Below, piece by piece: positions 34,504 through 46,786 of a stretch of DNA of 64,000 nucleotides (position 1 is the stretch's first letter; every line of letters begins with the position of its first letter). The stretch covers positions 3,318,064-3,382,063 of the forward strand of contig JAGTJL010000003.1 of NCBI GenBank assembly GCA_020746875.1, in the 5' to 3' direction. The notes under the pieces were generated by a model, which had not been told where the DNA came from, did not search any database, and saw nothing but the letters and a program-made list of their open reading frames with translations. A program made the position numbers and the translations under genes. Source of the stretch: Rhexocercosporidium sp. MPI-PUGE-AT-0058. Taxonomy: Eukaryota > Ascomycota > Leotiomycetes > Helotiales.

Positions 34504-35146
34504 ATGCCCCTTCCCGAGGTGAAGCAGATCGTCGAGGAAGAGTTCAAGTCCATTGGCTTCATTGCAACGTAAGTCCGCTGCTTTCTCTGCCGCATTACTT
34601 TAACTGACTTCTAAAGTATCCGACAATAGAGGACGCGGAGAAGCCATTGGAACCTGGACAAGAGTATCAAGTCGAAGGAGATGAAGCTAATTGTGAGAAA
34701 GAGACAATATAGGAGGCTCGTCGAAATGGACAAAGGGGAGCTTATGTTCAGGATACGGGGAAACGTTGTGGACCCTGAAAAGATTGATAGATGGATGAAG
34801 AGGAACCAGATTCCAGAAGACATGGTATATGCTCTAAGTCCAGCTGCCTGTAAGGAATGTTCTCCTTATCATTTCTAGCATAATCTAACTAATATGGCTA
34901 GGTACGCCTGGGGGAATAAGTGCTTGGACAGCCTCTGAGCGAGGCTCTCCCGCTCCAAGTCCTGCCCACTTGGCGATGTCCCCGATAGCTCGCGCAACAA
35001 GCCGCCTCCCGTCCATTCCCAAAGATTCTGGGGTTCCGTTTCCGGTCCCATCGTTAACTGAACTCGGCGTGGACCCGCGGGAGAAATCTGGAGACGACTG
35101 GACTTCTCTTCACGTTGCGGTGCAGGGTGGGCACGTTGCGATGGTC
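34504..35146 (+). pseudogene. Clr5-domain / ankyrin protein, broken and truncated
   Basis: ATG at 34,504 (MPLPEVKQIVEEEFKSIGFIAT) opens exon 1 (to 34,568). Intron 1 is GTAAGT…CTAAAG (34,569–34,616), and exon 2 reads RTRRSHWNLDKSIKSKEMKLIVRKRQ…RIRGNVVDPEKIDRW. This is a Clr5 domain, an N-terminal module of fungal ankyrin and transcription-related proteins. Where the family has RQY the sequence has CGA CAA TAG (stop at 34,627–34,629). A second possible intron is at 34,850–34,901. The frame continues through a Pro/Ser-rich linker to GVDPREKSGDDWTSLHVAVQGGHVAMV, a first ankyrin repeat, and is then cut near 35,146; the rest is missing. Two independent lesions make it a pseudogene. It is convergent with the next gene, about 35 bp apart. 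Confidence 0.7.
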
Positions 35147-35179
35147 AACCACAGTCGTCCAATCCCCAAAAGTGCTGAA

Positions 35180-36686
35180 CTACTGCAAAAGCGAGCGATG
35201 ATTCAGATTCCATCTCCAAACCAAGAACCTTGCTCTTGTTTCAATTACCCAGAACATCATCGACTTAGCTTTGCCAAGAACAATTTGGTACAGGTGGACG
35301 GACAGCGTAGAGAAAGGGTGAGTCCTCGCCAGCTCTGCTTGCTGCATCAATACTCCTATACGATCAACCAGTTTCTTCTCTTTCTGGATTGCATTCCTAA
35401 AGTCTTCTTCACTCTGCCCTCGAGTGGTCACGAGCTCCATATGCTCTTCCTCCAATGCTGTCTTGAGCTGCGAAATCTCATGCTGGGTAGTTCTGAGTTG
35501 TTCTTGAGCTATAACAAGCTTTGTAGTTGTCTGCGTCAAGGCTTGACGAAGTTCAGATGACGTGCTTTTCTCGTCCGAGATTCGAAGTAATGATGTTGAC
35601 AGCTCTCTCTTTAACAACGCAATCTTGTCGTCCGCTTCGCACTTTACTCCGTGAAGTTCTGCAACGTCTTGATCTTTCATGGCTAACTTCTCCTCGAGCT
35701 GATGTTTGGCATCGTGTAGCGTGTTGGTCGTTGCTTCAGCATTTTGCAATTCGAAGCGAATTTTCTCGATTGTATTCGTCGCAGTATGAAGACTTGATTT
35801 GTAGTCCGCACTCTCTTTTCGAATCAAGTTCCGGTCTTTGGTGATCTGCATAAGCTCTGCCTCTAGGTTGTGGCGGATGTCGAGTTCGGCATGGAGTTTG
35901 AATTCCAAGGATTCATACCTTTCTTCAAGAGCAGTCTGAGTAAGCTTCATGTCTCCGATCTTCACCTCATTTTCGAACAAAGTCTTTTCCAATTCGCAAG
36001 GAGTGGTCCATCCTGCATATTGCCATTGATTCGAGGAGAGAAGACCGAGCACTTTCGAATGCACCAAAGTCACCGTACTCTTTCTCCAAATTGTTTCTTG
36101 CTGCTTCCACGTCATCATTCAAAGTCCTTTGTTCTGAATCGTGTCGGGAGCCGTCTTCGTTTTGCGTCCCAGCGCTCGAGGTCCAACTGACAGGCTTGCT
36201 CCACATCATCATGGGATTCTCCTTCTCCATGCTACCCGATCTGTCAAAGATATGAACACCCATCCTATGACTATTCTCCAGCCTCTCCAGCGCTCTCTCT
36301 AATATTCTCGTCTTCCCCCTCTCTTCCTCAAGCCTTTCCTTCAAATCCTTATTCTTCTCAATCAGCATCCTTCTCCTCGCATAAATCCTCTCCGCAACTT
36401 CAATAGCCGCCGTCCATTTCTCCACCACACTCCCCACCTGATCTCGATGACTTTCAACACATAGTGTCAGCTTAGCGAGGTGTTGAAGAAGAGGGATGGC
36501 TTTTCGTGGTGCTTTGGTTTCCATTTCGTTGAGGATGGAACGGACTCGGTCTTCCCGGGCTTCGGGAATGTCCCAGCGACATCTTTTCTTGTGTAGTGTG
36601 GTTCCTACACAGACGAGGCCTTTGGTTGTGGGGTTGGTGATGTTGAGAGTGCGGTATGCGTCCCAGATTTGGATTGGGGTTGCCAT
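35180..36686 (-). CDS. Coiled-coil protein with fungal Cys/His N-terminal module
   Basis: Two exons, 36,686–36,074 and 36,012–35,180, joined by a 61-nt in-phase intron (GTGACT…ATGCAG), give 481 codons. Without that intron the two overlapping frames would imply a frameshift, so intron or lesion is the main uncertainty. The N-terminus (CVGTTLHKKRCRWDIPEAREDRVRSILNEM … LTLCVESHRDQVGSVVEKW) matches the pattern CxGxTxxxxRCxxxI…LC…H seen at the start of many fast-evolving fungal proteins, some of them with GIY-YIG-type domains. The rest is a long heptad-rich coiled coil (LEERYESLEFKLHAELDIRHNLEAEL and beyond). The last 50 or so residues are less regular and may hide another intron. No signal peptide or membrane segment. 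Function unknown. Confidence 0.6.
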
Positions 36687-37905
36687 GTTGTTGATTGCTG
36701 GGAGGAAATGAAGTGATTAGGCGCTCAGGAATTGGAACTTAAGGGGAGAAGTGGAATGTTTCCGAGAAAATATAATTTAAGAAAGTCAGATAAAGCTTGC
36801 GAAGAAGAAATTTAGATAATGTAAATTTTAAGAAGAAGTAAAAAAGATTGGGATGGAACAGAAATACATGATTATTTCCAATGCTTTTATCTCACAAAGG
36901 CGGCCAGGGTTTCGGCTTCGACCTGCATTCGATACGAGAAGCTGCGTGACATGAAACGACTCCTAATGTTGGATATGTTGGATTTCCGAAGGATGACATA
37001 GAAATATCCCAGCGCTTCGAGATGCGATCTAACAATAAAGAGTCGTTGTGTGTTTCAAGGTCGGTCGATGGCCAAGCTATGCCGTCTTGCTTGACAGAAT
37101 TCTCGCTTAATGTTGGGTATGTAGATGTGCTTATTGGTTACCCCTTATGGGATCAATTGAATATGGAATAGCCATCTGCAGGACATAGGGATACATCTCC
37201 TGAAACAGAGGGATGTCCGAAAGTAACAATTCGTGACAAGAAGACGAGAAAGTTCGAGATTTTAAGCACATTATGCTCACGATGTGCTTTATTGAGAAGT
37301 TCTTATCATTGGACAGGCGACAATTTTTGATCATTCGATTGAGAGAAATGGAAGACCCCGATAAGCATTAGATACATGGCATAGAATTCGTTCCGTCTGC
37401 TAGTTGAGCCCTCCCTTTTCCAAGTTCGATATATCGTCCTCCGCTTTCCCTTTCCTTCTTTCTCCTCCTCTACCGCAACGACAGGTTCGTGCGACCTTCT
37501 ACAATCAGTGGCCACAAGTCTACGCGGAACACGAAAACTACACCAAAAATCGCGAAAAGTCATACTTTTAGATGTTTATTTCACAAAATAATATCGATTA
37601 GAAAGTATAATCCTTTTACAATCTAAATAATAATTACTTCTTATTAAACATACTTTAATTTTACTTCTTTTAGTTTAAAGCTATCTGAGTAATATAAATT
37701 TTTAGATTCTACTTTTTGATTTTCTTGATTTCCTCGCCTATTTACATATTAAATTTTACTTTTCTCAAAAGTAAATTCTTAATTAGTAATTTATATGCGA
37801 TATAATGTATAATTTAAAAAACGAAAGAGATAGAAATTAACTTATAGTAATCTAATTTTATTACTAAAATTTAAAGTTTAAAATAATAGCTAATACTTAT
37901 TTAAA
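36687..37905. other. Intergenic region
   Basis: Holds the upstream region of the coiled-coil gene. Two short − strand frames (37,131–37,334 and 37,306–37,563) lack domains, and I do not support them as genes. 37,560–37,900 is an AT-rich, RIP-like patch. Confidence 0.4.
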
Positions 37906-38184
37906 TTATAATTCTAACCCTTGGCCTTTGGTGTAAAAGTGCCTCCCCCGCGTAGACTTGTGGCCGCCCACTGTACCTGCTCTGCGCATCTGGTCCCGTT
38001 CCTTGGGCGGAAAGCCTACACGCCAATCAAGAATTCTCCCGATACAGAAATAGATAAAGAGGTATAAGATAGCCATGGCGCCGAGCACGCTGCCGAGGTA
38101 TATGACCACAAACTTCCAGACACGGTCATCATCATAGTAACATTTCGAAATATATTCCCTTGTAGTTGTGGTGTGAGCTGCCAA
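37906..38184 (-). CDS. Small single-pass membrane protein, hypothetical
   Basis: 92 codons from ATG at 38,184. The N-terminal 24 residues are polar, one strong membrane span follows (VVIYLGSVLGAMAILYLFIY, about 27–46), and the C-terminal tail is basic (KERDQMRRAGTVGGHKSTRGR). No family recognised. The frame has normal base composition although it lies between an AT-rich patch (left) and copia-2 (right). It may be a real small gene or the remnant of a longer one. Confidence 0.4.
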   Translation of the reverse strand: MAAHTTTTREYISKCYYDDDRVWKFVVIYLGSVLGAMAILYLFIYFCIGRILDWRVGFPPKERDQMRRAGTVGGHKSTRGRHFYTKGQGLEL

Positions 38185-38474
38185 AAGTGGTCAACCCAAT
38201 TGACTTCTGAGGATTGTGTCCTCCGGTGCTTGGTCACGAGGATTGATCACGAGGATAGATGATGAGGTGATGGAAAGACAACCATTGAAATAAGGCGAGC
38301 CCAAGCCGATTACTGCGCATTAATACTGGCCAGCATTTTCCATGAAGTACCGCATATTAGCTTGAATTAAGTTGGTGTTGAGTTTGACCTTGAAAAATAA
38401 TCAGGGGTTGTTTCAGTCAACCCCTTTATCCTAACCGAAACTTCTCGCCGTCTCGGCTCCATATACGACGTTTT

Positions 38475-38596
38475 TGTTAGAAATATGGGCTATACAGCGT
38501 AGATCTCAGTACCTGCGTACTTATGATCACGCTGCCCCTATTTGTCCTATTATTCTATACGCCCTCTTAAATAGAATTCTACATACTTTTCTATTA
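38475..38596 (+). repeat. Copia-2 5' LTR
   Basis: 122 bp, shares ATACAGCGTAGATCTCAGTA with the 3' copy. It is followed by TAGCAGTAATTTC, where the primer-binding site should be. Confidence 0.9.
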
Positions 38597-38765
38597 TAGC
38601 AGTAATTTCAATTGTTTGAAATTAACCTCAATATTATTTAAAATCAACTAATACTTATTATAATTAACTTAATACACGTTATACGTTATATATACTTTTT
38701 ATGAATTAAATTAAGCCTTTATAATACTTTTATTAAGTCAACTGTTAACCTTTTAGCTCTCTGTT

Positions 38766-41700
38766 ATGTCAGTCGTATTAAAATTATCGAAATCGTCGAC
38801 TAAGTCGTTAAAGCTAGTTTACGATAACTTTTACGAATAGAAGTTAAAGACTTAAAAGGAGTTTGTTGCCGCCGGAATTTTAAAATAAGTAATTAACTCT
38901 CTGGTACTACTGGAAATAGCGTCTCTTTAATTAGCTTAGAGAAAGGAGTAAAAGGAAGCTCGGAAAATCGTCGTTTTTAATTTTTTTACGGTTATATTTA
39001 AAAAGTATTAAGATTTTATAAACGCCGAGAATATAAAAGTGCTGTGGGACGTACTTTAAGCCGTAGGGACTGCCTATTCGTCTAGAGCTTAATATATAAT
39101 TAATATTAAGGAAGAGCTAAGTAAAAAAGTATATAACTTATATATTAAGAGTGCTAACGATTACGTCTTTTGTTTATAGAAATATAGACTTAGGCTTTTT
39201 AGTAATACTTATTTATTTATTAATGCTAATATTAAGATAAAGTTAATTATATTATTATTAAGGCTAAGAGATTAGAAAATAGTGCGCGGCGCACTATAAA
39301 ATAACTTTAAAGACTTAAAAGTAATGCTTTACTAACTAATTAAGTATTAACTATAATAAAAGGACGAGTTAAAAGTAGTGCCGATTATAAAACTAACTAT
39401 AATAAAAGCTAATTAAGTAGCGAATAAAAGTAGAGGCAGGGGTAAAAGCTATAGAGGCTATAAAAGCAAAGGCAAGGGTAAAGGAAGTTAAAGAGGTAGA
39501 AAAGCAACTAAAGACTATAAAGACGCATCGGGAAGAGTGGAAAAGACCGTAAAATTAAATAGGAATTAATACGCGAAATATAAGAAGTTTAGCTATTAGA
39601 AAAACGAATGTAAAGGTAAAGAGACAGCTAACGTAGCTATAGTAAATTAATCAAAGACTTTTAAACCTTATTTCACGTCTATTAACGTTATATATCTTAC
39701 GGAAGAGGTATAAAAGGCCTATAACTTAATAACGACCGTAAATTAGTAAAAATTTGATTCCGGAGCTATTAAACACTTCTCTAGTGTATACGCCGACTTT
39801 ATAACTCTTAAACGCTAAAAAGACAAATAAGTAAAGATAGTTAACAATTAACATTTATTAGCAAAAGGCTATAAAGACGTGCAAATTAATAACATAATGT
39901 TATATAACGTCTAATATATACTTAACTTTAAAAGTACTAGGCTACTGTCGATTAAAGCACTTGCAGAGGACGGAATCAATATAATATTTAATAACACAAG
40001 GGCTGGGTATTATAAAGATAATACTTTAACATTCTTTGTAACGAAAACCGGTAGTTTTTACGTCTTAGATTTAATTCTGGAGGTAAATACGTCGGAAGTG
40101 CTAATGTCGGAAATATATATTATAAAGAGCTTATACGACGATTAAAATTAAGAAACGATGTCGGACCTAGTTTATAAGCGTTTTGGCCATATAAATTATT
40201 AAGAAATAGTTAAATTGGAAATAGTATTTAAATACGGAATAAAACTAAGAAAGCGAATAATTCATAAGGAGGAAAAGAGTTATAAATTATACTTAACTAA
40301 TAAAATAAAGGAGTATTTCACCAAAAAGACCGATATTAAAGTTAATATATTACTGCGCCGGCTACACGCCGATATTTCAGAAATCTAGTGCCAGTTAATT
40401 AGGGGGTATAAGTATTACTTAGTCGTCGTAAATGACGTAACCAGAGTATATTAGGTACGGCTACTTAAGGACAAAATAACTATTATAATATAGCCGGAAA
40501 TCAAGCTACTAAAGACTTAACTAGAGCTTTAAAAGGGACAAGTAATCGTATATTAGCGGACTAATAATAATAAAAAAGAGTTTAGAAATGCCTTTATACG
40601 CTAGCTATAAGAACTTGAAATACAATTAAAGCCGTCGCTACTATATAAACAGTCGCTTAATAAAGTCTTAAAGTATTAAATATATTAATTATTAAAAATT
40701 GTCAAGTTTATATTATATAACGTAAAATAACTAAATAGCTTATAGTGTTACGCCGTAGAACACGTTATAAAGCTTAAAAACAGGAGACCGATAAAGGCAT
40801 TATTATATTAAGGGGTAAAGGGCCTAACTCAGCTAGAGGCATGGGAAGGAAAGCCAGCGAGTCTATTATATTATAAAGTATTTAATGCAAGAGCTTGGCT
40901 ACTTAAGTTAAAGGCAACGTTTTTTAAAAAGCTAAAGCTTAAAATATAACTAGGAAAGTATATTCTTATAAGAATAACTAGTTTACACATATATAAGTTA
41001 CTGAATATAAAAAATTAATAGGAGTTAATCTTTATTAATATTAAATTTAACGAATACATTATATAATTAATTATAAGCAAAGTAAAGACAGTAATAAGAC
41101 CTCCAAAGGTTAGAAGGCTAATTAATATAGCTAAAAGACTTTAATTAGAGAGGCCAGACGCTAAAACAGGCTGTATAAGACTTTTATAAAAGAGGCTAGA
41201 CGTTAAAAAAGGCTTTAAGGGAATAAGAGCTGAAACAGGCCTTATTAAAGCTTTAAGAGAGAGATTAAACGTTAAAATAAGTTCTATAAGAAGCCCTTTA
41301 GGGAGGCCAGGCGCTAAAACAGGCTTTATAAGAAGACTTTTAATAGAGAGGCCAGTACGTAATATTATTACACAAAGGCAAAGAAGTAGTGTTACACAGT
41401 CGTTTAATTAACGATTAACTAATATCATAATTAAACCTATAGAGCTTAGATATGGACGACAACTAAAGCCAAAACGCGTGTATAAAAAGTTAATTACAAC
41501 TCTTAGAGCTAAAGGCATAACTATTTTAATTTAAGACTTAATTACGTTAGAATAAGCTTTATAGGAAAATGAAGTTAAATGGATGTTTATAATCAAAGAA
41601 GAATATAACGCGTTACGTATTACAGGGATATATAAAATATAATATAAAGAGCTATTAATTAAAAAGAAATTAATTACTTTAAAATTAATACTCCGTAACA

Positions 41701-43020
41701 AGATACACTTAAATAGCTCCCTTATACACAGGAAAGCACGTATTATAGCAAGAGGTTTTGAGCAATAGTATAGCAGCGACTATTTTAATACCTACGTTAG
41801 CGTCGTACGACCGATAATACTTAAAGTATTATTAGCTTTAGCTGCTTAATGCAATTACGAAGCTAATTACGTCGACATTAATATTGCGTTTTTAAATCCG
41901 AAACTAAAAAAGGAAATATATATAGAAATACCGTAATATTTCGTCGAAATTATATACTTAAAGCTAAAAGGAAAAGGAAACGCGTATCTGAAGCTTTTAC
42001 GGAGCTTTTACGGCTTAAAATAAGCAATTAAGGAGTAGTGGCTAATAGTAAAGGAAATTATAAAGATAACGTTTAATTTAATATAATTAAATATAAATCT
42101 AAATCTCTTTATTTTTTAAGGAAAAGTAAGAAAAGCGTACGTATTTGTATTTATCGACGATATATTAATTATAAGCTTAAAATAACACGTTAATTACCTT
42201 AAAGGTCAAATCCTAAAGAAATGAAAAGGCAAAGACTTAGGTTTAGCAATCACCTTTATAAGATTTTAAATTAAACGGAACCTTAGAAATGACGTAACTT
42301 AGTTAAATGTTAAAGAGACCTTATTTTACTAGTAGATTATAGGCTCCGTTATATACTTCTTAAATTAGACGAGGCTAAATATTGTATATATTATTAATTA
42401 ATTAGCACGGCATATGTTAAAACCTATGGAAATATACTTATAGTATATAAAGCCTTTCTTATAATACCTTAAAGTTACGATTAACGACGGAATCACTTAT
42501 AGCGGAGGAAATATAGTTGATTATAATTTATTTAATTATTACATAGATATTATATAGGGGACAAAAGGTAATAAGAAGTCATTTTAGGCGTGGCTAGTTA
42601 AATTTAATAAACTAATTACTAATTAATTTATTAACGTTTAAAAGTCGATAGCCTTTAGTAGCAAAGATTTAGAAATAATAGTTATTAGCGACGGATTAAG
42701 AGAAGTAACATAAATATTAAAGTTGGGAAAAGACTTAAGAATCACCTCTACGAAACCTCTAATATTTTACTATAATAATATAGCAGTAGAATCCTTTTAT
42801 AAAGAGCGTAAATTTACCCTTAAATTTAAGTATATTAATATTCGCCACTTCTTCATACGCGATAACATGGTTTTAGCTAGGAAAATGACTATATAACACG
42901 TACTAAGGAATAATAATATAGCAGACGCACTTATAAAAGCGTTATTAGGCCTTGCGTTTAAGAGATATAAGGGTTATATAAGCCTACCGTCGAAGAGCTA
43001 GGAGTAGAGGCTATACCGGA
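38766..43020 (+). pseudogene. Copia-2 gag-pol remnant
   Basis: ATG at 38,766 (MSVVLKLSKSSTKSLKLVYDNFYE) begins gag. A degraded zinc knuckle (KYKKFSY…KNECKG) is near 39,580–39,620. The protease has FDSGAIKHFSS (DSGA at 39,756–39,767). The pre-integrase region has HFGHINY-type residues near 40,180, and the integrase has RLHADI and YYLVVVNDVTRVY near 40,360–40,450. The reverse transcriptase has NSSLIHRKARIIARGFEQ, YVDINIAFLNPKLKKEIYIEIP, and FIDDI at 42,150–42,164 with both catalytic Asp kept. The C-terminus has NNIADALIKALLG near 42,920. Stops are TAA/TAG at Trp and Gln positions throughout. Dead, but the least eroded retroelement pol in the window. Confidence 0.82.
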
Positions 43021-43352
43021 ATAGACATAATAGATATATATAAAGGCTATAAGGAATTGTAAATACACGGAAGACTTGGAGATAATTAATTAAAATACTC
43101 TTATATTATAACGTAAGCAGAAATGCTACGGAGTGACTAAACTCCCTTTTAAAAGGAGATATAGGCGCTATATAAGCTTGGAAAGCCATATTATAGGAAT
43201 TAATAAGGCCTAGGGAACCCGAATACGAGCCTTAACGTTAGAATACGAGTTATAACGTTAGAAATACAAGTCAAATTAAAGAGCTTAATTAAAGAGTTAG
43301 AAAACCTATATTCTTAGCTAGAATTTAATATGGAGCTTTAGAGTAAGGAGCA

Positions 43353-43474
43353 TATTAAAAATATAAGCTATACAGCGTAGATCTCAGTACCTGCGTACTT
43401 ATAATTACGCTGCCCCTATTTGTCCTATTACTCTATACGCTCTCTCAGATAGAATTCTACATGCTTTTCTATTA
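43353..43474 (+). repeat. Copia-2 3' LTR
   Basis: 122 bp, pair of 38,475–38,596. The TG start has become TA by a RIP-type change. Confidence 0.9.
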
Positions 43475-43710
43475 GTTTTGGATCGAAGGCTCGGAAGGAT
43501 CCGAAACATCAGTGTCCCGGTTTCTGAAACTGCAGAGTACTTGTTCGGAGAAGCTGCCTAGTTTGTTCTCTGGCGAGTAAGGTGCTCTTTAATACAATAG
43601 CCTGATGGATAGGTCAAATAATTCATAGATCCGTTCGAAAGGTGGAAAAATATATCAGGTGATATTGGGCGCAAGCACTACCTACGTGCTCTTCAACACG
43701 TTGATCAAAA

Positions 43711-45488
43711 ATGCGGCTCCTCAATGTGTTGATGATGAAGCTGGAGGAATATTCTGGATCCCAAATACCAGCATATGACATTCTGTCGCACTGCGTATAG
43801 TCTCCTTTTCTATGTTCTTGACGAGTTTAAATTGGAAAATACATAAGACTAACGGCACCGTCTATCAGTGGGGCACTGAAGAGGTTGCATTTGGAGACAT
43901 CAACAGATCGACTTGGCGTGAAAAGCGCGGAGCCTCGAAAATTATTAACGCCAGCCTTCAATGTCAGAAAGGCCGGAATCACCATATCTGGATCGACACC
44001 TGCTGTATCGACAAGAGTAGCAGTGCCGAACTCTCCGAGGCTATCAACTCAATGTATAACTGGTACGCACAGTCAGCTGTCTGCTATGCCTATCTGGAGG
44101 ATATTGATAAGGATGTCGAGGATGTCGAGGATGAAACGGGGAAAAGTAGATGGTTTACTAGAGGCTGGACGCTCCAAGAGTTGATCGCTCCCCAAAAAGT
44201 CATATTCTTCGACAAAAATTGGAACTATCTTGGAGACAAAGAAACTCTATCAACACTTCTTTCCAAAATTACAACAATTCCAGAAGGAGTTCTGGCCGAT
44301 CCTTCTCAACACAGATTCTGTAGCCTGGCGAGAAAAATGTCATGGGCAGCGCACAGAGAAACGACCCGAGCGGAAGACATAGCTTATTGTCTTCTTGGAT
44401 TATTCGAAGTAAGCATGCCTTTGCTTTATGGAGAAGGTGCAAGAGCATATATCAGGCTGCAAGAAGAGATTATCAAGGAAACGGATGATCAATCACTCTT
44501 TGCTTGGGGCATGCGGAAACCGGTTGCTCCGGACAAGCTGGAACCACGAGGACAGCTTTTCCCTTCCGCTTCCGTAGTGGGAGTCTTTGCAACACATCCT
44601 ACAGATTTCGCGGGTTCTGCAAATGTTGTCCCCTTTCCCAGTAAGCCAGATCGACTGGCGTACTCCATGACGAATAGAGGTCTGCGCATTGAGCTCCCCA
44701 TCCTCAACCCTTCCCCGCAATCCTATGGACAGGTTGCATTACTTGACTGCCACTATGAAAATGATTTCTCGGGCGTCATTGGAATTACTCTGAAAGAATC
44801 TAAAAGTGGTTCTGTTTTCGAAAGATTCGAGATGCTGGTAGGGAGTGGTTCCTCTTTCGGTGGATGGAAGCAAGAAGTGGAGAAGTACTCTGGGGGGAAG
44901 TACTCTATTTCGGACACCAAGCGGGCATCGATACGAACAGTCTATATCATCAAGAGGGCGAAAATCTTACAAGAGAGGTCCTGGAAGTGCTTGCTACGGT
45001 GCGAGTCACTACAAACTCAAGGGTTTCAAATTGTGGCGAGTGCCTCAACCCGCGACTTGAACCTCGAAACCATGGTTTTTGAAACGAGGCGCACTCTATC
45101 AAGGCTTGTGTTTTGCAACTCCGCCTGGCACATTTGCTTTGCCGTCATCCTCCAGATGCAATCGCAGGGCTTCTTCGGTAAATTGAGCAAGTCGGTTCAA
45201 ATTATAGAGAAACCTCGAGGAGTCGGTCTAGATGAATGGCTTAAGGGCTGTGATGTTAGTAGAGCCATGCATGAGGACGGTACATCTCTTCCATTGTCCT
45301 CTTACCTTCGCAGTTCTACTCCGTTGACCGTCACTGCAAAGGCATCAGAAAAAGAAATTCTGAATCAAAAAGTTATTGTCTTGGAGATTGGGTTTGTACC
45401 TAATCGAAATCCGGATTCGGGTTTCTCCAAAAGCGCACCGGCGACAGCCTTTGGAGTAAATAAAAAGGTGCTGTTCGGAGGGTCTTAG
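43711..45488 (+). CDS. HET-domain (heterokaryon incompatibility) protein
   Basis: Exon 1 is 43,711–43,794 (MRLLNVLMMKLEEYSGSQIPAYDILSHC). A 74-nt intron (43,795–43,868: donor GTATAG, branch CTAAC, acceptor TATCAG) follows, and exon 2 opens WGTEEVAFGDI. Together they give 567 aa. The split restores the classic HET start MRLLN…YxILSHxWG; beginning at the internal ATG at 43,812 would lose it. Further HET motifs are HIWIDTCCIDK (about residues 68–77), AINSMYNWYAQSAVCYAYL, and WFTRGWTLQELIAP (about 123–136), then DIAYCLLGLFEVSMPLLYGEGARAYIRLQEEI. The C-terminal half resembles the DUF8212-type region common in single-HET proteins. HET proteins trigger cell death on non-self fusion; whether this one does is not known. 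No RIP damage. The start lies 236 bp from the copia-2 LTR, so the promoter may overlap the element. Confidence 0.88.
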
Positions 45489-46255
45489 ATCAACAGACTA
45501 TTATACACGGATTTCTGTTTTCATAGATATCACTAACTGAACTTGCGTTTCTGTTTGTTCTCCAAACCTATTACTCTTCACTGCCCAGTCAAACAAGGTT
45601 GCGTGTCTTCGTGTTTCACTGCTTCCTTAATACCCCAGTAAAGCCACAGGCAAAAGTCGTAGGTTGGAAAGCAAAAGTACCGTTCGGCAGTTTCTCGAAT
45701 AGCTTGAGATGGGTTTAGATGAGATTCCCACCTATAGCGTCTGAGGTATTCTCAAGTTCAGGCAATGTCCAGCACTAAATGAGTTTGTCCTGCATAAACC
45801 CCCATCTCTAAATCACTAGTGGCGCCGTTTTCCCGCGCCATCACCTTTGCTTTTGCAACTCACTCTCTCGAAGACGTCTAATTGCGCCCGCGCCAGAATC
45901 TGGCAACAACCTACTTCACTGACTCCTGGGTTTTTTCTCCAATAATGATGCCCTGGTCGAGCTTGTTTACTTCACTTTTGGTCTACTATTTTGATCAGAT
46001 TTTGCCTTAGATCTAGGCGTCTTTCAGACCTCTTTTTGTACATAATTCTAGGGCCAATATCAGCTGTTGCTCTTATTCCGGCCTCGATGGCAGAAGCTAT
46101 GATCTTACACTCCACTTCTGAATCTGGCCCTCTTCACCTTTGGTTTCTTTGACAGGCAACTCTCCAGAATGCGTCGAACGATCCATCTCTAATTCCGGCC
46201 TTTACCACACCACTCTCGCGTTCCAACTTGGAGGCCACTGATTGTATGGTAGAAT
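45489..46255. other. Intergenic region, 3' of the HET gene
   Basis: Balanced composition. I see no supported gene, repeat or RNA here. Confidence 0.4.
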
Positions 46256-46786
46256 TTGGGAGCCGGCGGGTGCTATTGCCACGGTTCAAGAATGTGGTTC
46301 GAATGCCGCCTTGAATGTCCCCTCCAGCATGGCATCTTCACTATAGTCACGGCCACGGCTTTGCTACTATACCTCCGTACTCATCAAACACTTAACTACC
46401 TCGATAACCTAAGGAATGCCAATCCGACATGCCTTCCCCTTCGCCTACCTCCACGCCTGCCATCAAACGACCCGAAGCCTCTATACTCTCAACCACCTCC
46501 GTCAAACCTTCTATACGAAAAACCTCACGAGTACCACGCTACTCGTAGCCCGAAAACCATGCCCCCTATATTCCGCCAGGTAGCCGAGAGAAGCGAGAGG
46601 AGGTACGACAAGATGGTGGGGGAGGGTGATCAACTGGACAATTGGGATTATATCAACAATATCAGGTGGATAGATTTGGGGTCGAAGTTATGGATAACAG
46701 ACTCTGAAGTATTCGAGCGCGGTTCAGGTGAAAGAGTTATCCTTCTTGGGAGTTACTATCTTCCGCTGCTCGATCATGAATCATGA
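46256..46786 (+). CDS. Hypothetical protein (doubtful)
   Basis: 176-codon frame with a possible membrane segment (FTIVTATALLLYLRT) and a proline-rich middle. No recognised family, and the start is not supported by context. It may be an exon of a spliced gene reaching upstream, or chance. Confidence 0.22.
   Translation: MGAGGCYCHGSRMWFECRLECPLQHGIFTIVTATALLLYLRTHQTLNYLDNLRNANPTCLPLRLPPRLPSNDPKPLYSQPPPSNLLYEKPHEYHATRSPKTMPPIFRQVAERSERRYDKMVGEGDQLDNWDYINNIRWIDLGSKLWITDSEVFERGSGERVILLGSYYLPLLDHES

Larger units (their letters stand above)
38475..43474 (+). mobile_element. Copia-2 LTR retrotransposon, 5,000 bp, full length
   Basis: LTRs of 122 bp at 38,475–38,596 (starts TGTTAGAAATATGGGC) and 43,353–43,474 (TATTAAAAATATAAGC) both end TTTTCTATTA. 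An exact 5-bp duplication GTTTT flanks it (38,470–38,474 and 43,475–43,479). The LTRs differ at about eleven positions, all transitions. The interior codes on + for gag, protease, integrase, reverse transcriptase and RNase H in copia order, with dense TAA/TAG stops. Its right end is 236 bp before the HET gene start. Confidence 0.92.

Noticed and set aside
34970..35560. 196-codon + strand frame read as one gene
   Set aside because: Only the first 60 or so codons belong to the Clr5–ankyrin remnant; the rest is antisense to the coiled-coil gene.
35527..36190. + strand frames of 105 and 106 codons
   Set aside because: Shadows of the coiled-coil gene on the − strand.
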